This document shows positions 1 to 5,371 of a stretch of DNA of 5,371 bases, one piece after another (positions within the stretch are counted from its first letter, which is position 1; each line of letters begins with the position of its first letter). The stretch is from Chromatocurvus sp964613795. GTDB lineage: Bacteria; Pseudomonadota; Gammaproteobacteria; Pseudomonadales; Halieaceae. The stretch is from the NCBI GenBank assembly GCA_964613795.1, contig CAZTJR010000070.1, forward strand, positions 1-5,371. Direction: 5' to 3'. The notes under the pieces are model-generated. The model ran no database searches and had not been told where the DNA came from. It saw only the letters and a list, made by a program, of their open reading frames with translations. A program made the position numbers and the translations under genes.

Positions 1-174
1 TGTCCCGTAGATCTTACCATCACGGAATACGTGAATTTTCCTTGCTCTGGCGAACTCTTCAACGACAACGGTTCACCCGTCGGCACCGTAATTCCCGCGG
101 GAGAAGACCGCCCCATCGCATTCTGTGATCTAAGTAACGAGATGGTTTTGGATGAGTTACCCGATATTGGCTAG
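1..174 (+). CDS. C-terminal end of an unrecognised protein (5' end outside window)
   Basis: The frame is open from base 1 and ends at a TAG at 172-174, giving 57 residues. It reads as the C-terminus of a larger protein, since no convincing start codon with a ribosome site lies inside. The peptide is acidic (tail DELPDIG) and has three cysteines (visible residues 1, 15 and 42). It is rich in Asp, Asn, Gly and Pro, which suits an exported or extracellular domain with possible disulfides, but that is inference. I do not recognise the family and assign no function. GC is about 51% by my count, lower than the pilY1 gene further right. A strong stem-loop starts 16 bp after the stop, which supports a real gene end here. 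A chance open frame of this length is possible, so confidence is moderate. Confidence 0.5.
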   Translation, partial: CPVDLTITEYVNFPCSGELFNDNGSPVGTVIPAGEDRPIAFCDLSNEMVLDELPDIG

Positions 175-190
175 TCACACTGCAAGGGAT

Positions 191-225
191 TCAGCCGCCA
201 CTGCCAGAGCCGCAGTGGCGGCTGA
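191..225. terminator. Stem-loop between convergent genes, probable bidirectional terminator
   Basis: Bases 191-204 (TCAGCCGCCACTGC) are perfectly complementary to 212-225, giving a 14-bp GC-rich stem with a 7-nt loop (205-211). It fills the short gap between the + strand stop at 174 and the - strand stop at 234, the usual place for a shared terminator of converging genes. No clear T-tract follows on either side, so it may act as a transcript-end stabiliser or a weak intrinsic terminator rather than a textbook one. Confidence 0.6.
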
Positions 226-233
226 ACGATCCA

Positions 234-1145
234 TCACTGCTCGCGTCGGCGCCACGCGAGGGCACCCAGACCGCTGAAAAACAGGAAGCCCGATGCCGGC
301 AGCGGCACCTCCACAGGATCGACAATCACATCCTGTCCGTTCAGGTTACGCGCCAGAAGCACTTCACTCGCGCTCACGGGGCTGAAGCCAGCGCCGTCGT
401 TCACCAGGTCAAAGGCTTTGTTGAGGAAGGTAAGACCCGAGGCATCGATCTGTCGCTCTGCGGCGCCTACCTGGGCCCTGGGGCGTCTTGGGCCATTGCC
501 ATTGCCATTGCCATTGTTGGCTTGTGGTGGCGTGTCCACCCAAAACCATTGGCTATCGTCCCGGGAACCCTGCGTGACCGACAGATCCCGACCTGAATAC
601 TCATACAGGCTCTCCCATATCCCCACCTGAATCGCACCGCTCATCCAGGACGTCGACGGCCGCAGCCAGTTCTTGCTGTCCGCAACAAAGCCATGGTCGG
701 TCTGCTGCACCTGATTCACGGCACCGAGGAAGCTGAGCATGCGACCGAAGTTGCGGGCAACACCCGTGGGATCATCGATCTGATCCTGGGCCAGCGTCTC
801 AACATCATAGGTCGCATTGCGCTGCAGCGGCTGCAAGAGATCCACGCAATACGCCAGAACATTGCCCGGGTCGGTAAACAGTGTCCTCACGTCGATGGTG
901 GTGTCATCACCGGCAACGCCAGAGAACATGCCTGCAGTAGTGGTTGATGTGTACTCGACCACAGAGCTGTCACTATTCTGGTAGTGAACGTTCACAGAGT
1001 CGCTGCCGGCGGGGAACAGCGTGCCTGTGCTGCTGGTGTCAAACGTCAGCTCAAGCGTCATTGGGTTGGCGCTCGCCGGCGACGTGAAGGCGGCGGCACT
1101 CGCAAGGAGAGTGGATAGGGCAAAGGTGTTCACATGCGATTTCAC
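234..1145 (-). CDS. PEP-CTERM sorting-domain protein with putative internal thioester domain
   Basis: This 303-residue exported protein starts at a GTG (1143-1145), chosen because AAAGGA lies 7 nt upstream and a signal peptide follows at once. Residues 1-26 form the signal peptide, with likely cleavage after ASA-26. The C-terminus (280-303) is a PEP-CTERM signal: VPLPA, a hydrophobic segment (about 285-298), then Arg-Arg-Arg. In this family exosortase is expected to cleave near the PEP-like motif. Between them, YCVD (99-102) and IQVGIW (172-177) match the Cys and Gln motifs of thioester-forming adhesin domains, and Cys100 is the only cysteine in the protein. A Gly-Asn linker (about 210-218), followed by basic residues, separates this domain from the C-terminal part. 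Established: the PEP-CTERM architecture. Inferred: thioester formation and a role in covalent attachment. No exosortase gene is in the window; these are commonly encoded elsewhere. The rest of the protein is not recognised. Confidence 0.92.
   Translation of the reverse strand: MKSHVNTFALSTLLASAAAFTSPASANPMTLELTFDTSSTGTLFPAGSDSVNVHYQNSDSSVVEYTSTTTAGMFSGVAGDDTTIDVRTLFTDPGNVLAYCVDLLQPLQRNATYDVETLAQDQIDDPTGVARNFGRMLSFLGAVNQVQQTDHGFVADSKNWLRPSTSWMSGAIQVGIWESLYEYSGRDLSVTQGSRDDSQWFWVDTPPQANNGNGNGNGPRRPRAQVGAAERQIDASGLTFLNKAFDLVNDGAGFSPVSASEVLLARNLNGQDVIVDPVEVPLPASGFLFFSGLGALAWRRREQ
492..515. repeat. Four tandem copies of the hexamer GCCATT in the PEP-CTERM gene
   Basis: GCCATT repeats exactly four times. 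Read on the - strand it encodes Asn-Gly four times, the low-complexity linker at about residues 211-218 of the PEP-CTERM protein. The unit length is a multiple of three, so copy-number changes would alter linker length without shifting the frame. Confidence 0.85.
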
Positions 1146-1152
1146 GAAATGT

Positions 1153-1158
1153 TCCTTT
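1153..1158 (-). promoter_or_regulatory. Ribosome binding site deciding the GTG start of the PEP-CTERM gene
   Basis: On the - strand this reads AAAGGA, 7 nt before the GTG at 1143-1145. No ATG in the frame gives a better signal peptide, and the next possible start, GTG at codon 5, would be about 19 nt from this site. The site therefore favours the upstream GTG. Confidence 0.7.
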
Positions 1159-1179
1159 ATCAGCCAGTTTGAATATCAC

Positions 1180-1220
1180 GCAGGCATCACGGCCTGCCCG
1201 TTGCCTTAGCAAGAGCAGGC
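1180..1220 (-). promoter_or_regulatory. Alternative hairpins upstream of the PEP-CTERM gene
   Basis: GCAGGC occurs at 1180-1185 and 1215-1220, with its complement GCCTGC at 1192-1197 between them. The middle copy can pair with either neighbour: a 6-bp stem with a 6-nt loop on one side, or a 6-bp stem with a 17-nt loop on the other. If this lies in the - strand leader, about 35-75 nt before the start codon, the two structures would be mutually exclusive. The stems are short, no T-tract follows, and it is unknown whether the transcript covers them. Confidence 0.25.
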
Positions 1221-1283
1221 TTAAAGCGCTTCTGCGGGAATCTAGCAGGAATACGCGAGTGATCCCCGATTAGTACGCCAATA

Positions 1284-1299
1284 TGTGACCGGAGACACA
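1284..1299. promoter_or_regulatory. CRP/Vfr-like palindromic site in the divergent intergenic region
   Basis: The sequence is TGTGA, six bases, then ACACA. It matches 9 of the 10 conserved positions of the known CRP-family consensus TGTGA-N6-TCACA. It lies near the middle of the divergent region, roughly 90 bp before the predicted start of the rightward transcript, so it could serve either gene. The match is by eye; a chance occurrence cannot be excluded, and the resident regulator is unknown. Confidence 0.4.
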
Positions 1300-1356
1300 A
1301 CAGGAGGCGTATCGCTGTTCGCGTAAACGGCGAAGGTCGCTGCGAGCACATCATTA

Positions 1357-1372
1357 GGGCAATGTGCTTGCA
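1357..1372 (+). promoter_or_regulatory. Sigma-54-type promoter candidate for the pilY1 unit
   Basis: The sequence GGGCAA-TGTGC-TTGCA fits the sigma-54 pattern TGGCAC-N5-TTGCW. It has the near-invariant GG (1358-1359) and GC (1370-1371) with exactly 10 bp between them and a full TTGCA at the -12 element. The -24 element matches at four of six positions. Transcription would start near 1383, leaving a leader of about 50 nt before the ATG at 1434. A sigma-70 reading of the same stretch (TTGCAT, 17 bp, TATCCC) is weaker. Sigma-54 control is known for some type IV pilus genes, such as pilA of Pseudomonas; its use here is inferred. Confidence 0.45.
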
Positions 1373-1433
1373 TTCTGCGTGATTTCGGGGTATCCCTGAG
1401 CATTATCGGCCTTCCCCCCACAGGTTTTCAGCC

Positions 1434-1817
1434 ATGACACTTCATGCGGTGCGCATCACTCCATCCACGCCAAATGTAAACCGGGGCATCTGGCTGCTCG
1501 TCGCACTGGCGATAACACTGGCGGCATCTGCGCGCGCAGCCACGCTCGGCGTGATAACCGATATCGATCGCCGCGCCGGGGAGCTGAGCATTGACGGCCA
1601 GACCTACATGATCGATTCGTTCTCCGAGGTAAAACAAACGACTGCCGACGGCGCTGAAGAAACCGCCGCGTGGTTCTCTCTCGATGTTGGCGATTACGTC
1701 ATTTTTGATGCCCGCAACGGGCGGATCACCGGCCTGCGCAGGGAAGCCGCAGAGTCACTGGATCGTCCGCCGGGACGGCCGCTGGATGTCGACAACCTGA
1801 CACCGCAGGAGCGCTGA
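1434..1817 (+). CDS. Small exported protein preceding pilY1, possibly PilY2-like
   Basis: The product has 127 residues. The start is the only ATG before the signal sequence; its ribosome site is weak (CAGG about 9 nt upstream). Residues 1-35 look like a signal peptide: Arg17, a hydrophobic stretch at about 19-31, and likely cleavage after ARA-35. The mature part (about 92 residues, no cysteine) begins with GVITDID...GELSIDGQTYMID (39-61) and continues through VGDYVIFD (85-92) and GRITGLR (96-102). This suggests a small beta-rich fold in which short strands surround a 'modifier of a secondary property' type core; the tail (103-127) is polar and proline-containing. The gene ends 3 nt before pilY1, and pilY1's ribosome site lies inside its last codons, so the two are probably co-transcribed and coupled. 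By size, export and linkage it resembles PilY2, a small protein encoded next to PilY1 in Pseudomonas, but this is inferred from context and I have no sequence match to show. Confidence 0.8.
   Translation: MTLHAVRITPSTPNVNRGIWLLVALAITLAASARAATLGVITDIDRRAGELSIDGQTYMIDSFSEVKQTTADGAEETAAWFSLDVGDYVIFDARNGRITGLRREAAESLDRPPGRPLDVDNLTPQER
1807..1811 (+). promoter_or_regulatory. Ribosome binding site of pilY1 inside the end of the upstream gene
   Basis: AGGAG lies 9 nt before the ATG at 1821 and within the final codons of the preceding gene, whose TGA is at 1815-1817. This fixes the pilY1 start and points to translational coupling of the two genes. Confidence 0.75.
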
Positions 1818-1820
1818 GCA

Positions 1821-4800
1821 ATGACACGCACGCTCAGGCATTGCAGAACCCTCTGGCAACGCTGCATCGATAAAAAACACTGGACCTCCGCAACCCTGCT
1901 CCTGTCGGCGGGCATCTTAGCCGGCGCCGCCGGCTTCAGCGCACGCGCCGACACCAACATCGCGCAGATCCCTCTTTTCCTCAGTGGCTCGGTCGATCCG
2001 AACGTGATGTTTACCTTCGACGACTCCGGCTCCATGCAGTGGGAGTACATGCCGGACAGCAATCGCTTTATCTTCACGCTGTTTATGTTCCCACGCCCGA
2101 ATGCACTGTACGGCGGGGCCAACTACGCCAATCAGGTGCCCTCGCACCGAGAAGATAACCTGCATCACTATTTCGGGCGTTCCGCTCACAACAATCTGGT
2201 CTTCTATAATCCGGATGTGGATTACTCGCCCTGGGCCGCGGCCGACGGCAGCGACTTTCCAGACGCCAATCCGCAGGCGGCGCTGTACCACCCGGCCCGA
2301 CCTGGACTTGGTAGCCTGAATCTCACGGTTGAGCAGACCCAGACAGCAACGTGGTTTCGCGGTGGCAGGTTCGATCAGGGCATTTGTGATCCCTGCGGCG
2401 GGTCGCGCAGCTACTGGCCGATCACCTATTACAACTATATCGGCGGTGATGTCAGTCAACGCAACAGCTACACACGGGTTCAGATCACAACGTCGACGCC
2501 CGCCGACGCCACCTTTACAAGCCCGGGCGGCATTACACGCACGCGGGATGAAGAGATCCAGAATTTCGCCAACTGGTTCCAGTATCAGCGATCCCGCGCA
2601 CTGGCGTCTTTCGCCGGCATTGGCAAGGCCTTCACCCGCTTGCCGGATAACGCGCGGGTCGGATTTGGCACCATCAACAAGGGCGCAAGCCTGGTGGACG
2701 GCGCGTCAACCAGCACAATCAGCAATGGCGTGCGTCCTTTTAACCTGGCGGAGCGGCAGAATTTTTACAGCCGACTGTACAGTGCCGTCATCAGCACCTC
2801 AGGCACACCCCTGCGCCGTGCTGCCGAAAACGTCGGCCGGTACTTTTCCCGCAGCGACAGCAGCGGGCCCTGGAGCGAAACACCTGGAAGTAACGGCGGC
2901 CAGGACCTCGCGTGCCGGCAAAGCTTCCATGTCCTCATGACCGACGGCTTCTGGAACGGTTTCAACCCCGCCGTGGGCAATGCAGACGGTAATGCCGGGC
3001 CCGTCATCCCCGGCCCCGAGGAACAGAGTTACCAATACACGGCCTCCGACCCATTCCGCGATGCCTACACGAATACCCTCGGTGATGTGGGCATGCACTT
3101 CTGGAAGCGGGATTTACGCACGGACATTGCGAACGAAGTGCCGGTTAATGCGCAGGACCCCGCCTTCTGGCAGCACCTCGTGACCTACGGCATCGGCATT
3201 GGTGTTCAGGGCAGTATTGATCCCACCACCGCATTCAATGCGATCAGCAGTGGCGAGGCGATCAACTGGCCGCAACCCTTTGCCAACGCGGGCGTTCCGA
3301 ATATCGACGACCTGCTGCATTTTGGCCTGAACTCACGCGGCGGCTTTTTCAGTGCCGACGATCCCGACACCTTCGCCGATGAACTCGGCTCCGTGCTCGA
3401 GGACATTATTGAGCGCATCGACACCTCCGCCACCTCCGCCGCCACCAGTGCTGCCGTGCTGCAGGCCGACACGCTGCTCTATTCAGCCAGCTTTCGCAGC
3501 GATGACTGGTCCGGCACGGTGTCGGCACTGGCCATCAGCGAGGTGGACGGTTCGGTCGGCGAAGAGGTCTGGAACGCCGAGAGCATCATTGCGGCCTCCA
3601 ACAAAGGCGCACGCAACCTGCTCACCAGCAACGGTTCCAGCGGCATTACGCTGCAGTACTCCCAGCTGAGCGACGAGCAGCAGGACGCTATCGACCACGA
3701 TGCCAGCGGCACAAGGGATGATCGCGGCAATGACCGCATCAGCTGGCTGCGCGGCAATGTCGTCACCGGATTACGTGCTCGCGACAGCAGCGGCAGCCAG
3801 CGGCTCATGGGCGACATCATCAACGGCACGCCCCAGTTTGTGGGCAGCCAGAACGCCGGCTATCAGCTGTTGCGCTCTGAATTTTCGCCGGGCACCTACT
3901 CGCTGTTTTCATCCGACATGAATGACAGGCCAGACGTGCTGCTGGTGCCAACCAACGCCGGCATGCTGCACGGCTTCAATGCAACGACCGGGCAGGAGCT
4001 CTTTGCCTATGTGCCGAGCGACGTGCTGGCACCCGAACCGGGCCAGGCGTTCGCGCCCCTGTCGCATCTTGCGGACCCGCTCTATGAACACCGTTACCTG
4101 GTGGATGGCACGCCCACCATCTCAGACGTGTTGCTCAACGGCAGCTGGGCCACCGTGGCCGTTGGCTCCATGGGCGTGGGCGGCCGCAGCATCTTTGCGC
4201 TGGATATTACCGATCCCACCAGCATGGGCACCGACGACGTGCTGTGGGAATTCACCGACCCCGATATGGGTTACGGGGTAACGGACGTGCAGATCGTTCC
4301 CATGGAGAACAACCGCTTCGCCGCAGTGTTCGGCAACGGCTACAACAGCGACAACCAACATGCGGTGCTGTTTGTTGTGGATATTTCTGACGGTTCGCTG
4401 ATTGCCAAGATCGACACGGGCATCGGCAGCAGTGCCATGCCGAATGGCCTCGGCCCGGCCCTGGTCAGCGACTGGCCGGATAACGACCTGATCGGGCATT
4501 TTGTGTACGCCGGAGACCTTCAGGGCAACCTCTGGCGCTTTGATGTGTCGGAGCCGGACCCCAGCAACTGGGAAGATGAGGCGCTCAGCCTGTTCTCGGC
4601 CGTGGACCCAGGCGGCAACCCCCAACCCATCACCGTGCAGCCCCGGGTGGCCCTGAACCCCACACGGCCCGGAGAGCTCATGATCCTGTTTGGCACGGGG
4701 AGCTACTTCCGGGCGGAAGATCGCGAGTCCGTGAACCCGCAGATACAGTCGCTGTATGGCGTGCGTGACATTGGCGCCGGCAACAACCGCTCACTGGGCG

Positions 4801-5371
4801 ACCGCAGCGATATGCTGCAGCAATCCATCACCTTTGAATCACAGGCTCAGGCACTCGGCGCAAACCGGGTCGTGCGCCAGATTTCCGATAACACCTACGA
4901 CAGCGGCAATAACACCAACCAGAACAACGCTAACAATGCCGACATCGGCTGGTACCTCGATCTCGTGGTGAACGGTGAGGCGCGCGGCGAACGCGTGATC
5001 AGTCGTGCCACGTTCCCCTCGTCATCGCGCCGCGAGCGGGTGCGCTTCAGTACCCTCAGGCCCGACAATGATCCCTGCTCCGGCGGACGCGAGGGCTTTA
5101 TCTTTGACCTAGACCTCGCCAATGGTGGACGCACGGCGCAGTCGGTGTTCGATATCAATCAGGATAACCTGTTTAACGTGCAGGACCTGGTCGACGGCAA
5201 AATGATCAACGCGATCGGCGGTGGTTTTGGCGAGGAGCTCACCATCATTCGCAACCGCGCGGGTTCCGGCGACTTCTTCTACGACGGCGGCGGCCGGCGC
5301 ATTGGCAGCGGCGGCCCGGAAGGTCGGGCCGAAGGGGATCCCCTGGGCAGACAGTCGTGGCAGCAGCTGCG
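1821..5371 (+). CDS. pilY1: PilY1-family type IV pilus tip adhesin/assembly protein (3' end outside window)
   Basis: The frame stays open for 1183 codons to the window edge. Residues 1-43 form a signal peptide (cleavage after ARA-43). The N-terminal von Willebrand A-like domain (about 60-540) carries the metal-site motif DDSGS (67-71) and MTDG (373-376). It also holds the family's stretch around NLVFYNP...YSPW and EIQNFANWFQYQRSR. The C-terminal beta-propeller (about 545-1000) shows GMLHGF (714-719), YEHRYLVDG (755-763), GGRSIFALDITDP (787-799), YAGDLQGNLWRFD (896-908) and FGTGSYF (957-963). A calcium-loop-like DINQDNLFNVQD occupies 1111-1122, and the last visible residues GRQSWQQL resemble the family's usual end, so little is missing. 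PilY1 is known to act at or near the pilus tip in adhesion, surface sensing and control of retraction, with calcium bound by the propeller region. The mature protein has four cysteines (189, 192, 365, 1086). I see no RGD integrin motif like that of Pseudomonas aeruginosa PilY1. Family assignment is secure; the adhesion target is unknown. Confidence 0.95.
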   Translation, partial: MTRTLRHCRTLWQRCIDKKHWTSATLLLSAGILAGAAGFSARADTNIAQIPLFLSGSVDPNVMFTFDDSGSMQWEYMPDSNRFIFTLFMFPRPNALYGGANYANQVPSHREDNLHHYFGRSAHNNLVFYNPDVDYSPWAAADGSDFPDANPQAALYHPARPGLGSLNLTVEQTQTATWFRGGRFDQGICDPCGGSRSYWPITYYNYIGGDVSQRNSYTRVQITTSTPADATFTSPGGITRTRDEEIQNFANWFQYQRSRALASFAGIGKAFTRLPDNARVGFGTINKGASLVDGASTSTISNGVRPFNLAERQNFYSRLYSAVISTSGTPLRRAAENVGRYFSRSDSSGPWSETPGSNGGQDLACRQSFHVLMTDGFWNGFNPAVGNADGNAGPVIPGPEEQSYQYTASDPFRDAYTNTLGDVGMHFWKRDLRTDIANEVPVNAQDPAFWQHLVTYGIGIGVQGSIDPTTAFNAISSGEAINWPQPFANAGVPNIDDLLHFGLNSRGGFFSADDPDTFADELGSVLEDIIERIDTSATSAATSAAVLQADTLLYSASFRSDDWSGTVSALAISEVDGSVGEEVWNAESIIAASNKGARNLLTSNGSSGITLQYSQLSDEQQDAIDHDASGTRDDRGNDRISWLRGNVVTGLRARDSSGSQRLMGDIINGTPQFVGSQNAGYQLLRSEFSPGTYSLFSSDMNDRPDVLLVPTNAGMLHGFNATTGQELFAYVPSDVLAPEPGQAFAPLSHLADPLYEHRYLVDGTPTISDVLLNGSWATVAVGSMGVGGRSIFALDITDPTSMGTDDVLWEFTDPDMGYGVTDVQIVPMENNRFAAVFGNGYNSDNQHAVLFVVDISDGSLIAKIDTGIGSSAMPNGLGPALVSDWPDNDLIGHFVYAGDLQGNLWRFDVSEPDPSNWEDEALSLFSAVDPGGNPQPITVQPRVALNPTRPGELMILFGTGSYFRAEDRESVNPQIQSLYGVRDIGAGNNRSLGDRSDMLQQSITFESQAQALGANRVVRQISDNTYDSGNNTNQNNANNADIGWYLDLVVNGEARGERVISRATFPSSSRRERVRFSTLRPDNDPCSGGREGFIFDLDLANGGRTAQSVFDINQDNLFNVQDLVDGKMINAIGGGFGEELTIIRNRAGSGDFFYDGGGRRIGSGGPEGRAEGDPLGRQSWQQL

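Noticed and set aside
693..947. 84-codon + strand open frame inside the PEP-CTERM gene
   Set aside because: It is antisense to the part that carries the Cys/Gln motifs, and it shows no independent coding evidence.
1368..1396. Sigma-70 promoter reading TTGCAT, 17 bp, TATCCC
   Set aside because: Only three of six bases match in each element. The sigma-54 pattern in the same place fits better.
1694..2122. 142-codon - strand open frame spanning the junction of the two pilus genes
   Set aside because: It overlaps two well-supported + strand genes, and its translation is Arg/Ser-rich without family features.
1917..2459. 180-codon open frame on the - strand opposite the start of pilY1
   Set aside because: It lies fully opposite pilY1, which has clear family motifs throughout. 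The translation shows no domain, and it is a shadow typical of GC-rich coding DNA.
2329..2940. 203-codon open frame on the + strand in another frame of pilY1
   Set aside because: It overlaps the von Willebrand A-like part of pilY1. Its composition is Arg/Pro/Ala/Ser-rich as expected of an out-of-frame reading, and it has no convincing start context.
3423..3455. Short repetitive run of CCTCCGCCA-like units in pilY1
   Set aside because: It simply encodes the Ser/Ala/Thr-rich segment between the two domains, which is usual in this family. It is not a genuine tandem array.
4122..4625. 167-codon open frame on the - strand
   Set aside because: It runs antisense to the propeller region of pilY1, where conserved motifs prove the + strand frame. 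It has no recognisable domain.

Overview
The window looks like a piece of a proteobacterial chromosome, most likely gammaproteobacterial. It encodes an exosortase-type PEP-CTERM surface protein and a type IV pilus tip protein of the PilY1 family. GC content is moderately high: about 57% in a 60-base sample of the pilY1 gene, and about 51% in the first 174 bases. No species can be named from the sequence alone.

Layout: (1) The last 57 codons of an unrecognised + strand gene enter from the left and stop at 172-174. (2) A perfect 14-bp stem-loop (191-225) lies between this gene and the next one, which converges on it. (3) On the - strand, 234-1145 encodes a 303-residue secreted protein. It has a signal peptide, a VPLPA-type PEP-CTERM sorting signal and, between them, a lone Cys/Gln motif pair resembling an internal thioester adhesin domain. 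(4) A 288-bp divergent regulatory region (1146-1433) holds a CRP/Vfr-like palindrome, a good sigma-54 promoter candidate facing right, a set of alternative hairpins and a weak sigma-54-like match facing left. (5) On the + strand, a small exported protein (1434-1817) is followed after 3 nt by a pilY1 gene (1821 to beyond 5371) that is open to the window edge but probably lacks only its last few codons.

Taken together, the window holds two divergently transcribed surface-attachment functions. One is a protein predicted to be handled by exosortase at the envelope. The other is a tip adhesin/retraction regulator of type IV pili with a small exported partner. The usual minor pilin genes (fimT/fimU, pilV, pilW, pilX) are absent immediately upstream of pilY1; the two-gene unit instead appears to have its own promoter. 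The most interesting points are the putative thioester adhesin domain joined to a PEP-CTERM anchor, and the sigma-54-like promoter in front of the pilY1 unit. I saw no transposon, CRISPR array, tRNA or rRNA.
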